From contig NZ_JAPUVO010000069.1 in assembly GCF_029255185.1 (NCBI RefSeq), positions 1 through 48,603 on the forward strand: a DNA stretch of 48,603 bases, written 5' to 3'. A program made the translations under genes and the position numbers. Below, piece by piece: positions 17,729 through 26,068 of the stretch (position 1 is its first letter; every line of letters starts with the position of its first letter). The DNA is from Propionivibrio sp. GTDB lineage: Bacteria > Pseudomonadota > Gammaproteobacteria > Burkholderiales > Rhodocyclaceae. Under the pieces are notes generated by a model. That model made no database searches. It was not told where the DNA came from and worked only from the letters and a program-made list of their open reading frames with translations.

Positions 17729-18451
17729 TCAAGCCTTGTTAACATGCAATCCGCATTCTTTGGATTCCGGTGCTTCCCACCACCAGCGGCCAGAGCGGAT
17801 GTCTTCGCCGGGGGTGATGGCGCGCGTGCAGGGGGCGCAGCCGATGCTTGGGTAGAACTTGTCGTGCAGGGCGTTGTGCGGGATTTTGTTCAACCTGATA
17901 TAAGCCCACACGTCTTTTTCGCTCCAGTCGGCGAGCGGGTTGAATTTTACGAGTCTGTTGCCTTCGTCGAAAGACTGGATCGGCAAGCCTTCACGCGTTG
18001 CCGACTGCAACGCGCGCAGACCAGTGATCCACGCCTTGTTATTGGCCAGCGCGCGTTGCAGCGGTTCGACCTTGCGCACGTAGCAACAGCCTTTGCGCAG
18101 TTCAACCGACTCGTAGAAGGCGTTGATACCGTTCTCGCGGGTATAGGATTCGATGAGATCGTGGCGCGGGTAATACAGCTTGAGCGTGAGGCCGTAGTGC
18201 TTTTTGACTTCGGCAATCAGGTCGTAGGTTTCCAGCGGCAGGCGACCGGTATCGAGCGAGAAAATGTCGATATCGAGTTTGTCACTGGTGATGAGGTCGG
18301 TCAGCACCATGTCTTCGGCGCCCAGACTGTTGGCGAAAACGGCCGGCGAGTAGTTATCCACGATTTGCCGTAGCAGGGTGCGGGCCGCTGCCGTTTTTTC
18401 TGCAACCGACGCCAGCAGTGCCGGGTCCTTGAGGTCGATGTTTGTGCTCAT
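17729..18451 (-). CDS. cysH: assimilatory adenylyl-sulfate (APS) reductase CysH
   Basis: CysH (240 residues) reduces adenylyl-sulfate to sulfite. The iron-sulfur cysteines Cys122-Cys123 (KGCCYVRKVEPL) and Cys205/Cys208 (CAPCTRA) and the catalytic Cys233 (KECGLH) are all present. The paired cysteines mark the APS-reducing, [4Fe-4S] type rather than the E. coli PAPS type. The ATG at 18451 (MSTNIDLKDP) is chosen because the family's conserved sequence begins shortly after it. It follows the DUF934 gene by 4 bases. Confidence 0.93.
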   Translation of the reverse strand: MSTNIDLKDPALLASVAEKTAAARTLLRQIVDNYSPAVFANSLGAEDMVLTDLITSDKLDIDIFSLDTGRLPLETYDLIAEVKKHYGLTLKLYYPRHDLIESYTRENGINAFYESVELRKGCCYVRKVEPLQRALANNKAWITGLRALQSATREGLPIQSFDEGNRLVKFNPLADWSEKDVWAYIRLNKIPHNALHDKFYPSIGCAPCTRAITPGEDIRSGRWWWEAPESKECGLHVNKA

Positions 18452-18455
18452 GGGT

Positions 18456-18965
18456 TCAGACGGTGCGGCGGCGAAAGAGGGGTTGTGGCTGGTCGACGGC
18501 GGCCTGGTAGGTTTCGCTGAAGTCACGCAGGCTGGCCAGGGCGGCGTTGCTGTCTTTGTCCGCGCGCAAGGCATAGGCATCAATGCCACAACGCTTCATG
18601 AAGAACAGCTGGTCCTGCAGCACGTCGCCGATGGCGCGGATTTCGCCGCGATAGCCGTAGCGTTCGCGCAGCAGGCGGGCGGTCGAGTAGCTGCGGCCGT
18701 CGGTGAACTTCGGAAAATTGACGCCAATGACGGCCAGTTGTTCGAGGTCGCCGGCGATGGCTTCCGGCCCCTCGCTGCTATCCAGCCAGACACCATGCGG
18801 TACGCCGCGCGAAAGAATGTCTTCCCGGCGCGCCAGCCACACGGCGAGCGGCAGCAGGACGGGGTCTTCGGGAATGGCAATAGATTCCACCGTTTGATCG
18901 TCGGCAAGCTTGAGGACTTGCCAGCCGTCGTCGACGATTTGACCGTTCTTGATGATCTTAGGCAT
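18456..18965 (-). CDS. DUF934 family protein
   Basis: A soluble protein of 169 residues. The blocks GVWLDSSEGPEAIAGDLEQL, VNFPKFTDGRSYSTARLLRERYGYRGEIRA (in part) and GDVLQDQLFFMKRCGIDAYAL are the pattern of the DUF934 family, commonly found next to sulfite reductase in proteobacteria. Its start overlaps the cysI stop by 8 bases and cysH follows after 4 bases, so it is translated together with both. A role as accessory or electron-transfer partner of the reductase is inference from context; there are no cofactor motifs that I can recognise. Confidence 0.8.
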   Translation of the reverse strand: MPKIIKNGQIVDDGWQVLKLADDQTVESIAIPEDPVLLPLAVWLARREDILSRGVPHGVWLDSSEGPEAIAGDLEQLAVIGVNFPKFTDGRSYSTARLLRERYGYRGEIRAIGDVLQDQLFFMKRCGIDAYALRADKDSNAALASLRDFSETYQAAVDQPQPLFRRRTV

Positions 18966-20685
18966 TAGCGACTTTCGTGAGAGGGGCAGTTTCCGTTTCT
19001 GCGCTTTCGGCGGCGGCTATTTTCCGTTTGTCGCGCCCGGCATAGGCGCGCTGCTTGAAGGGTGCAAGGCCGAGGCGCAGGAAAGTGTCGATAAAGCGTT
19101 CGCTGGTTGTGCGCTGTTCGATATAGACGTCGATCAGCGCTGCAATAACCTGTGGTACTTCATCGGCATAGAAGGACGGGCCAATCACCTTGCCGATCGT
19201 CGTGCTGTTGCCCTGCTGACCGCCGACGGTGATCTGGTACCACTCTTCGCTGTTCTTGTCGACGCCGAGAATGCCGATGTTGGCGACGTGATGATGGCCG
19301 CAGGAATTCATGCAGCCCGAGATGTTAAGTGAAATGTCGCCGATATCGTAGAGGTAGTCGAGATCATCAAATTGCTTCTGCACGGCGTCGGCAATTGGCA
19401 CTGAGCGGGCATTGGCCAGCGCGCACAGGTCGCCGCCCGGGCAGCAGATCATGTCGGTGAGCAGACCGATATTCGGCGTTGCCAGCCCGTTGGCGCGAGC
19501 GATTTTCCAGACCTCGTAGAGATCGCTTTTTCTGACATCGGAAAGCACCACATTCTGCTCGTGGGTGACGCGCAATTCGCCAAAACTGAAACGGTCGGCG
19601 AGGTCGGCAACGGCTTCCATCTGCGTATCGGTGATGTCGCCGGGAGCCACGCCGGGCGCCTTGAGCGAAAGCGTGATCGCCGCGTAACCACTGACCTTGT
19701 GCGCATGCACGCAACGCTTGACCCAGGCGGCGAAAGCCTTATCGTCCTTGAGCGCAGTCGCGAAAGAGAGGTCGTCGGCAGGCAGGGTGACATAGGCGGG
19801 CGGGGTGAAGTGCCGGGCGACACGGTCAAATTCGTCATCGGTCAGCGTCGTCGGGCCATCCTTCAAGTGCGCCCATTCGGCGTCGACCTGGCGCTTGAAT
19901 TCGTCTATGCCAAGTGCATTGACAAGAATTTTGATACGTGCCTTGTACATGTTGTCGCGGCGGCCGTAGCGGTTGTAAACGCGAAGTACGGCGTCAAGAT
20001 AGGAGAGCAGATGCCGACGCGGCAAAAACTCATTGATGACCTTGCCAATCACCGGCGTGCGGCCCAGACCACCGCCGACAAAGACCTTGACGCCAATTTC
20101 GCCGGCAGCATTGCTCACGATTTCCAGCCCCACATCGTGTGCGCGGATGACCGCACGATCCTGCGCGGCAGCATTGACAGCGATCTTGAATTTGCGCGGC
20201 AGATAGGCAAACTCCGGGTGGAAGGTTGACCACTGGCGCAGGACTTCGCAGTAGGGCCTCGGGTCAGTCAGTTCGTCCGGGGCGATCCCGGCGAACTGAT
20301 CGGTGGTGATGTTGCGGATGCAGTTGCCGGAGGTTTGTACGGCGTGCATTTCGACACTCGCCAATTCGCCGAGAATTTCCGGCGTCTCTTCAAACTTCGG
20401 CCAGTTAAGTTGCATGTTTTGGCGTGTTGTGAAATGGCCAATGCTGCGGTCATAGCGGCGGGAAATTTCAGCCAGCTTGCGCAGTTGTGTGGCGCTGAGC
20501 ATGCCGTAGGGAATGGCGATGCGTAACATCGGGCCGTGGCGCTGGATGTACAGGCCATTTTGCAGGCGCAGGGGGCGTAGTTCGTCGTCGGAGAGTGCGC
20601 CGGCCAGATTACGGTCGATCTGGCCGCGATACTGCGCAACGCGTTCGTTGATCAACTGCTGGTCAATGCTGTCATAGCGATACAT
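18958..20685 (-). CDS. cysI: assimilatory sulfite (or nitrite/sulfite) reductase hemoprotein
   Basis: A 575-residue siroheme/[4Fe-4S] reductase that converts sulfite to sulfide with six electrons. The cluster-siroheme cysteines are Cys415-X5-Cys421 (CCPGGDLC) and Cys458-X3-Cys462 (CMNSCGHHH). Two ferredoxin-like half-domains precede each catalytic half (TTRQNMQLNWPKFEE at about 86-100; THEQNVVLSD at about 374). No flavoprotein CysJ gene is near. The protein resembles the ferredoxin-type group. The neighbours cysH, cysD and cysN support sulfite as substrate. The symbol is by function; the family also holds nitrite reductases. Confidence 0.88.
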   Translation of the reverse strand: MYRYDSIDQQLINERVAQYRGQIDRNLAGALSDDELRPLRLQNGLYIQRHGPMLRIAIPYGMLSATQLRKLAEISRRYDRSIGHFTTRQNMQLNWPKFEETPEILGELASVEMHAVQTSGNCIRNITTDQFAGIAPDELTDPRPYCEVLRQWSTFHPEFAYLPRKFKIAVNAAAQDRAVIRAHDVGLEIVSNAAGEIGVKVFVGGGLGRTPVIGKVINEFLPRRHLLSYLDAVLRVYNRYGRRDNMYKARIKILVNALGIDEFKRQVDAEWAHLKDGPTTLTDDEFDRVARHFTPPAYVTLPADDLSFATALKDDKAFAAWVKRCVHAHKVSGYAAITLSLKAPGVAPGDITDTQMEAVADLADRFSFGELRVTHEQNVVLSDVRKSDLYEVWKIARANGLATPNIGLLTDMICCPGGDLCALANARSVPIADAVQKQFDDLDYLYDIGDISLNISGCMNSCGHHHVANIGILGVDKNSEEWYQITVGGQQGNSTTIGKVIGPSFYADEVPQVIAALIDVYIEQRTTSERFIDTFLRLGLAPFKQRAYAGRDKRKIAAAESAETETAPLTKVANA

Positions 20686-20713
20686 GGGATGTTCCTTTAA
20701 TCTTGTACGGTCT

Positions 20714-21490
20714 TTACAAGGTAATCAGTTTGCCGCCGATCAACAGCAGCATGCTGGCCAGGAGGGGACGTAAAAAGCGGTCCGGGATACGGGCCGAGGC
20801 GTGGCTGCCCAGCCAGATCCCTGGCAATGAACCGAGCAGGAGGCTGCACAGCAGCGACCAATCAACGCTGCCGATGGCCCAGTGTCCGAGTCCGGCAATC
20901 AGCGTTAGCGGTACGGCGTGGGCGAGGTCGCTACCGACAATGCGAATGGTGGGCAGTTTGGGGTAGAGAAAGAAAAGCGCCGCCACACCCAGAGCGCCTG
21001 CGCCGACCGAAGAAACCGTGACAAGTGTACCGAGCAATACGCCGACTACCACGGTAATCGGAGCTTGAAACTTCGTATGCGCCGAATCTTCGGCGTGAGT
21101 CAGCGCGTAGCGCTGTAGTTTTTGGCGAAAAGCAATGGCACAGGCCGTCAGCAGTAGTGCAATACCAAGTGAAACCGAAATGATGTGGGTCACCGCGTCG
21201 CTCTGCTTGGGCAGGTAGGACAATGCCCAGATCGTAAGCAGCGAGGCCGGGATGCTGCCGCTGGCCAGCAGGCCGGTGATGCGCCAATCGACGTGCCCTT
21301 TTTTGGCATGAACGGTGGTGCCCCCGGCCTTGGTGAGGGCGGCATAGAGCAGGTCGGTACCGACCGCAGTTGCCGGATGAATGCCAAAAATAAGCACCAG
21401 CAAGGGGGTCATCAGCGAGCCGCCACCGACGCCCGTGAGCCCGACAATGGCGCCGACAACAAAGCCTGAGAGGGTATAGAGCCAATCCAT
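20714..21490 (-). CDS. TauE/SafE (TSUP) family permease
   Basis: A membrane protein of 258 residues with about 8 hydrophobic segments in two homologous halves. The TSUP signatures are GLTGVGGGSLMTPLL near the N-terminus and VTVSSVGAGALGVAALF in the second half. The ATG at 21490 is used. It is the first gene of the cys operon, 28 bases ahead of cysI, and faces cysB. The family carries sulfite, sulfonates or related anions. Here it may move sulfate, sulfite or another sulfur compound; the direction cannot be told. Confidence 0.82.
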   Translation of the reverse strand: MDWLYTLSGFVVGAIVGLTGVGGGSLMTPLLVLIFGIHPATAVGTDLLYAALTKAGGTTVHAKKGHVDWRITGLLASGSIPASLLTIWALSYLPKQSDAVTHIISVSLGIALLLTACAIAFRQKLQRYALTHAEDSAHTKFQAPITVVVGVLLGTLVTVSSVGAGALGVAALFFLYPKLPTIRIVGSDLAHAVPLTLIAGLGHWAIGSVDWSLLCSLLLGSLPGIWLGSHASARIPDRFLRPLLASMLLLIGGKLITL

Positions 21491-21594
21491 GATGCACCGC
21501 ACTAATCAGAGTGAGCGCATGGTATCAGTCGATGGCTTGATGGAAAAAGAATATTCGGTTAGATTGCTAGAACTATTTGTTATTACGATTGCAG
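21491..21594. promoter_or_regulatory. divergent control region between the cys operon and cysB
   Basis: This 104-base region must hold the promoters of both the cys operon and cysB. On the plus strand TTGATG (21537-21542) and TTAGAT (21559-21564) have a 16-base spacer. The stretch 21543-21590 is AT-rich, as expected for CysB or another LysR regulator's site. No clear single operator can be read. Confidence 0.45.
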
Positions 21595-22542
21595 ATGAAG
21601 TTACAGCAACTGCGTTATCTCGTCGAAGTCGGTCGCTGTGGACTCAATGTTTCGGAGGCCGCCGAGGTGCTTTATACCTCGCAGCCGGGCGTTTCCAAGC
21701 AGATCAAGCTGCTCGAAGATGAGCTCGGTGTGGTCGTCTTCGAGCGCAGTGGCAAGCGTCTGACCGCCGTTACCGAGCCGGGCAAGCGGGTGCTCGAAAT
21801 TGCCGAGCGCATCCTGCGCGAGGCCGACAACATCAAGCGCGTCGGTGAGGAATATGCCGGTGGTGATTCCGGCAGCCTGGTGATTGCGACAACCCATACC
21901 CAGGCCCGTTACGCACTGCCTCTGGTGGTCAAGAACTTCATCGAGCGTCATCCGAAGGTTCGTCTGTCGATGCATCAGGGCAGCCCGACGCAGATCGCCG
22001 AATGGACGCTCAAGGGTGAGGCGAATATCGCCATAGCCACCGAAGCACTCGACCAGTTTACGCAACTGGTCATGCTGCCGTGCTACCAGTGGGGACACAG
22101 CGTTATCGCACCGGACGGGCATCCCATTCTCGCCGAACGATCAATTTCGCTGAATACGCTGGCGAACTGGCCGCTGATCACCTACGATCCAGCCTTTACC
22201 GGCCGTTCGCTCATCAACAAGGCGTTTGAACGCGCGCAACTGACGCCGAATGTCGTTCTCGCGGCGCTTGATTCAGATGTGATCAAGACCTACGTAAATC
22301 TTGGCCTCGGGCTGGGAATCATCGCCAGCATGGCGTATGACCCGGCGCGCGATGTCGGCCTACAGGCCATGGATGTCGGTCATCTCTTTGGCTCGAACAC
22401 GACGCGCATCGGTTTGCGGCGGGGAACCTATATTCGCCAGTACGAATATGATTTCATTGAACTGTTCGCATCACAATTGTCGAAAAAGGCCGTCGACATG
22501 GCGATGGCCGGTCCAGGAGCGGGTGATGAGTATCAGCTTTGA
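21595..22542 (+). CDS. cysB: LysR-type regulator CysB
   Basis: CysB (315 residues) is the sulfur-assimilation activator that responds to O- or N-acetylserine. The N-terminal MKLQQLRYLVEV and helix-turn-helix (about 15-45, EVLYTSQPGVSKQIKLLEDE) are nearly those of enterobacterial CysB; the effector domain follows with TTHTQARYALP and GLGLGIIASMAYD. The ATG at 21595 fits the family start. It is divergent from the TSUP-cys operon, its likely target. The gene ends 32 bases from the convergent LtaS-like gene. Confidence 0.93.
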   Translation: MKLQQLRYLVEVGRCGLNVSEAAEVLYTSQPGVSKQIKLLEDELGVVVFERSGKRLTAVTEPGKRVLEIAERILREADNIKRVGEEYAGGDSGSLVIATTHTQARYALPLVVKNFIERHPKVRLSMHQGSPTQIAEWTLKGEANIAIATEALDQFTQLVMLPCYQWGHSVIAPDGHPILAERSISLNTLANWPLITYDPAFTGRSLINKAFERAQLTPNVVLAALDSDVIKTYVNLGLGLGIIASMAYDPARDVGLQAMDVGHLFGSNTTRIGLRRGTYIRQYEYDFIELFASQLSKKAVDMAMAGPGAGDEYQL

Positions 22543-22574
22543 TCCAGCCGGTCGTCACTCCAAGGGACTGAGCC

Positions 22575-24509
22575 TTACTTCTTTTTCTCACCCAGATACT
22601 TGCCGCGGCCAAAGGCCAGTGAGGCAGCTTCATACCAGGCGACGGCCTCGCGTTGCAGCGCTTTTTCATCGAGCGGATGATCAGTACGTGGTGAGCCGGC
22701 GTGTTTATTGCCGGAGATTTGCACTTTGCGCCGTGGGTAAAGCATGACCAGCCGACCGTCGCGCAGGTAGCCTAGCGACTGATAATTGGCCACGAAGGCG
22801 CGCTCCGCGCCTCGTGGCAGACGGAAGATATCCTGCCCGAAGAATTTGCTGTCATAACTGAAATTCAGTTGCCCGAGCAGCGTCGGCGAGATGTCGATTT
22901 GCGACATCAGGCGATCAATCCATTGCGGCTTGATGTGCGCCGGCGCGTAAAAGAGGACGGGGATCTGGTATTTATCGATCGGGATTTCTCCGGTACCGCG
23001 GGCACTGGCGCCATGGTCGGCGGTGATGACAAAAAGCGTGTCGGCAAACCAAGGTTTCTTTTTTGCTTCGTCGATGAAGTGGCCGATCGCCCAGTCGGTG
23101 TATTTGACTGCGCCCTCGCGGCCAGTGCCTGAAGGAATGTTTATTCTCCCGTCAGGGTAGGTATAGGGGCGGTGATTGCTGGTGGTCATCACGTGTGCAA
23201 AAACCGGCTTCTTGCCGTTCGATTTCTGCAACGAGGCATCGATCTCCGCAATGACCTGATCGAACAGGTCTTCGTCGGCGACCCCCCAGATGTTTTCGTA
23301 ATGAATCTTTTCCTTCGCGATCACCTTGCGATCGATGACACGGTAATCGTTGTTGCTGAAAAACTCCTCCATATTGTCGAAGTAGCCGTAGCCGCCGTAA
23401 ATGTAGGCCGTGTCGTAACCTTTATTTTCGAAGATGTTGCCGAGCGAGAAGAGCTGGGCGTTGTTCGGACGCTTGACGATGGATTGTCCGGGTGTTGGCG
23501 GGATGGCCAGGGTCAGCGCCTCAAGGCCGCGTACCGTCCGGTTGCCGGTGGCATAGACCTTGCCGAAGGCCAGGCTTTCACGGGTGAGCTGGTCGATTCG
23601 CGGGGTCAGGCCGTGCGGGTCGCCCCAGGCGCCGATGAATTCGGCGCCGAGACTTTCAACGCTGATCAGTATGACGTTCAGATGCTTTTCGGCGCCTTTG
23701 GCACGAATGGCATACTGCCTGTCTTCAAGGTCAGGCGAACGCCAGGAGTCGGCTGTTTGCGATTGTTTTTCGCGCATGATGGCGAACGCTTCTTGCTCTG
23801 GCAGGGAGGCATAGAGGCGCATGTAATCCATTTCGTTATTACGTGCCGCTGCGGCAAATTCGTAGAAGCCGTTGCCGGCAAGTTCGTTCAGCGAATCGTT
23901 GGAAAAACGGTTTTTGGCGGTCGATGAGACGCCGTAAAAAAGCGCAATGGGCAGCGCGATGGCCAGCAGAATCCCGGTTAATCGGCCCGTCCAGCTCAGG
24001 GGTAGAGCAGATGATGTCCAGCAACGACGGATCAACGGCCAAGACACGAGCAGCGAGACCAGCGCCAACCCAATCAGAATTTTCCCTACCGGGTAACTCT
24101 GCCAGATATTGCCAATGACTTCGTGCGTATAGACCAGATAGTCGACGGCGATAAAATTGAAACGGCTGGCGAATTCATCCCAGAAAATCCACTCGGCAAC
24201 TGCCGTGAACAGCAGCAGAAAAACCGATACGGGAATTCCCAGGCTGATCAGCAGCCGGGGCAAGCGCCAGCACGCGACCCGGTTCGGCAATAGGGCCAGA
24301 AACAGCATCAATGGGGCGAGCATAAAGGGCGCGGTGACCAGGTCGTAGGTGCTGCCGATCAAAAATGACAGGGCCAACTCCTGCCCACCACCTGAGACAT
24401 CCGGTCGCATGGATAGGACGATCCGGGTCAGAAATGAAACGAGACACAGCGCCAGCGCCAAGTACGCGGCAACGGCGTAGCGCTGGCGGAAAATCCGGGA
24501 AAAGATCAT
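22575..24509 (-). CDS. LtaS/MdoB-type membrane sulfatase-fold phosphotransferase
   Basis: A 644-residue protein with about five transmembrane helices in residues 10-195 and a large periplasmic sulfatase-fold domain (about 275-600). The metal ligand Glu285 is in ISVESLGAEF, the probable catalytic Thr325 in ATGNRTVRG, and the second metal site in ITADHGAS. This is the layout of lipoteichoic acid synthase and of OpgB/MdoB-type phosphoglycerol transferases. Gram-negative members modify periplasmic glucans or surface glycans with phosphoglycerol or phosphoethanolamine. The substrate here is unknown. No good ribosome site precedes the ATG. Confidence 0.8.
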   Translation of the reverse strand: MIFSRIFRQRYAVAAYLALALCLVSFLTRIVLSMRPDVSGGGQELALSFLIGSTYDLVTAPFMLAPLMLFLALLPNRVACWRLPRLLISLGIPVSVFLLLFTAVAEWIFWDEFASRFNFIAVDYLVYTHEVIGNIWQSYPVGKILIGLALVSLLVSWPLIRRCWTSSALPLSWTGRLTGILLAIALPIALFYGVSSTAKNRFSNDSLNELAGNGFYEFAAAARNNEMDYMRLYASLPEQEAFAIMREKQSQTADSWRSPDLEDRQYAIRAKGAEKHLNVILISVESLGAEFIGAWGDPHGLTPRIDQLTRESLAFGKVYATGNRTVRGLEALTLAIPPTPGQSIVKRPNNAQLFSLGNIFENKGYDTAYIYGGYGYFDNMEEFFSNNDYRVIDRKVIAKEKIHYENIWGVADEDLFDQVIAEIDASLQKSNGKKPVFAHVMTTSNHRPYTYPDGRINIPSGTGREGAVKYTDWAIGHFIDEAKKKPWFADTLFVITADHGASARGTGEIPIDKYQIPVLFYAPAHIKPQWIDRLMSQIDISPTLLGQLNFSYDSKFFGQDIFRLPRGAERAFVANYQSLGYLRDGRLVMLYPRRKVQISGNKHAGSPRTDHPLDEKALQREAVAWYEAASLAFGRGKYLGEKKK

Positions 24510-24542
24510 CGGGGGGTTGGCCAGTGCTAAAAAGGGTGAATG

Positions 24543-24593
24543 CTACTCGAAACGCGCCAGCTCCAGCATTATTTGTGTCACGTTTCCGAGTAG
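24543..24593 (-). promoter_or_regulatory. long imperfect hairpin upstream of the LtaS-like gene
   Basis: CTACTCGAAACG (24543-24554) pairs with CGTTTCCGAGTAG (24581-24593), 12 pairs with one bulged base, around a 26-base loop. It lies between the PP-loop gene and the LtaS-like gene. A run of Ts lies some ten bases beyond it on the minus strand, too far for a standard terminator. It may still end the upstream transcript or control the downstream gene. Confidence 0.4.
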
Positions 24594-24612
24594 TTACCCC
24601 TTCCAAGTGAAA

Positions 24613-25791
24613 TCATTCCCCGAGTCGGACCTCCTGGGGCGTCAACCCCAATTTTCTGAGAACCTTGACAATGATGGTTTCAAGAAGAAACCTTCTTTTT
24701 ACGGCGAGTTCAACAAGTTCGAAGATATTCCGCCAGTAGACCGGATCGTTTTCTCGGAAGCGGATCATTTCTGAAAATTCGGGCTCAAAGCTGCAGTAAC
24801 CGATGGTTTTTATATCAATAGCCGTCATAACCGCGAGCACTTGATTATTGGTAATAATCGGTGAAGAGTCTTTCTTGGGGAGAAGGTGCCCGATCTCGCG
24901 GTCAACTTCAACGGAGCCTTTGTCTGGCCTCCAGGCGACCAGCGGTAGAATGTAGCGGGGGATTTTGCCACGTTCTTTTCCAGTTCCGTCCCAAAACAAC
25001 TTTTGATCTTCTTCGGAGAAAATATCTTTAATCTTGAATCCCGACCGTCTTTCCATGCGATCTAGCAGAGTGCGCGAGCACATATCCTCAAATGGCATTT
25101 CATAATAGGTATGAAATTGCATAATCTGCTCTTGTGCGAAATCCACACCGGCCAGAACCAGAGGAATATCCATCAAGTAGCCGTAGTAGAACCCCAAAAA
25201 CTGGTTCAGCGTGCCGTCAAGGCGGTCAACGGTTTGATAACTCCCTTTTTGACCGACGTTACGCAAGGTATAGCGGTAAAGGGTTTTATAAACCGTCGAA
25301 CTTGGTTTGAAACGGATGTGGTCGATGTCCAGTTTTTGTGCGACTTCAAGAGAACGATCGAGGGATACTGCACTGTAAAAACCGTTGTCCCAGGTCATCA
25401 GCAATAGTCTGAGTCCAGGATAGTCGCGGCGTAGGCGATTCAACATGAAAATACTGTCGCGGCCGCCACTGAACAAGACGATGGCATCATAACGACCGCG
25501 GCCTTTGCCCTGGTAGTTCTTAAGGAGCTCGTCCAATTCTTTCACTTGGTGGGCAACATACTTTTCTCGCCACGCCTGCTCCTCTTCGTTCAGGCTTTTG
25601 TTGTAATCCGTGCACAGATTGCAAACGCCATTGGTCAGCGTGACATAGGGAACGCGGGAAGAGATCACGCATTGGGTACAGCGTGGGGCGATCATTCCTC
25701 GAAATATCCAGCGGATAAAAGGCCATATGCTTTGTGCAACAAAGTCAAAAGATCGAATTTCTTTTACGATTTGTTGATCAACCTTAGCCAT
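24613..25791 (-). CDS. PP-loop ATPase with an N-terminal zinc ribbon (N-acetyl sugar amidotransferase-like)
   Basis: A soluble protein of 392 residues. The N-terminal part carries CTQC (Cys38, Cys41) and CNLC (Cys57, Cys60), a zinc ribbon with the NGVCN pattern seen in WbpG-like N-acetyl sugar amidotransferases. A PP-loop SGGRDS (108-113) in YDAIVLFSGGRDSIF shows an ATP-pyrophosphatase domain that adenylates a substrate. The rest (about 200-390) is unlike tRNA thiolases that I know. Its ATG overlaps the stop of the RRM-like gene by one base. The substrate is unknown: a sugar or a small acid or amide are options. The base composition is lower in GC than that of the flanking core genes. Confidence 0.65.
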   Translation of the reverse strand: MAKVDQQIVKEIRSFDFVAQSIWPFIRWIFRGMIAPRCTQCVISSRVPYVTLTNGVCNLCTDYNKSLNEEEQAWREKYVAHQVKELDELLKNYQGKGRGRYDAIVLFSGGRDSIFMLNRLRRDYPGLRLLLMTWDNGFYSAVSLDRSLEVAQKLDIDHIRFKPSSTVYKTLYRYTLRNVGQKGSYQTVDRLDGTLNQFLGFYYGYLMDIPLVLAGVDFAQEQIMQFHTYYEMPFEDMCSRTLLDRMERRSGFKIKDIFSEEDQKLFWDGTGKERGKIPRYILPLVAWRPDKGSVEVDREIGHLLPKKDSSPIITNNQVLAVMTAIDIKTIGYCSFEPEFSEMIRFRENDPVYWRNIFELVELAVKRRFLLETIIVKVLRKLGLTPQEVRLGE

Positions 25792-26024
25792 TATTCGCCC
25801 CTTAAATGTACGCGCAAATGTGTTGCGCCGAATTTTCGTCCATCCAATTCGTCCACAGCCCGCTCGGCATCGTCGAGACTAACTAGTGCATAGGGCTCGA
25901 AAGTAGGATAACTCCAGTCCGCAAAGATCTCGATGGGGCCATCGGGACGATAGGGTTGGATCAGGTCGTGAATGAATTCTTCAGTGGCCCGAAAAGGGAG
26001 AGCTCCAATGAAAACTGTTTTCAT
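25791..26024 (-). CDS. small RRM-like (RNA recognition motif) protein
   Basis: A 77-residue protein that fills one RRM fold: beta1 with an RNP2-like KTVFIGALP (2-10), helix ATEEFIHDLIQPY, beta2 IEIFADW, beta3 YALVSLDD in the RNP1 position, helix AERAVDELDG, and beta4 HLRVHLRG. The RNP1 is weak, lacking the usual Gly-Phe-aromatic pattern. The ATG at 26024 is fixed by a perfect AAGGAGG ribosome site at about 26028-26034. It is translationally coupled to the PP-loop gene, one base shared. A free-standing RRM in an enzyme operon is unusual. It may bind RNA or simply be an interaction module. Confidence 0.6.
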   Translation of the reverse strand: MKTVFIGALPFRATEEFIHDLIQPYRPDGPIEIFADWSYPTFEPYALVSLDDAERAVDELDGRKFGATHLRVHLRGE

Positions 26025-26068
26025 AATCCTCCTTAGCTGCGGCGTGTTGACGGGGATGATCGGCGTGA

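Noticed and set aside
16730-18373. A 547-codon open frame on the plus strand across cysD and cysH
   Set aside because: It is antisense to two clearly recognisable cys genes and crosses the intergenic repeat.
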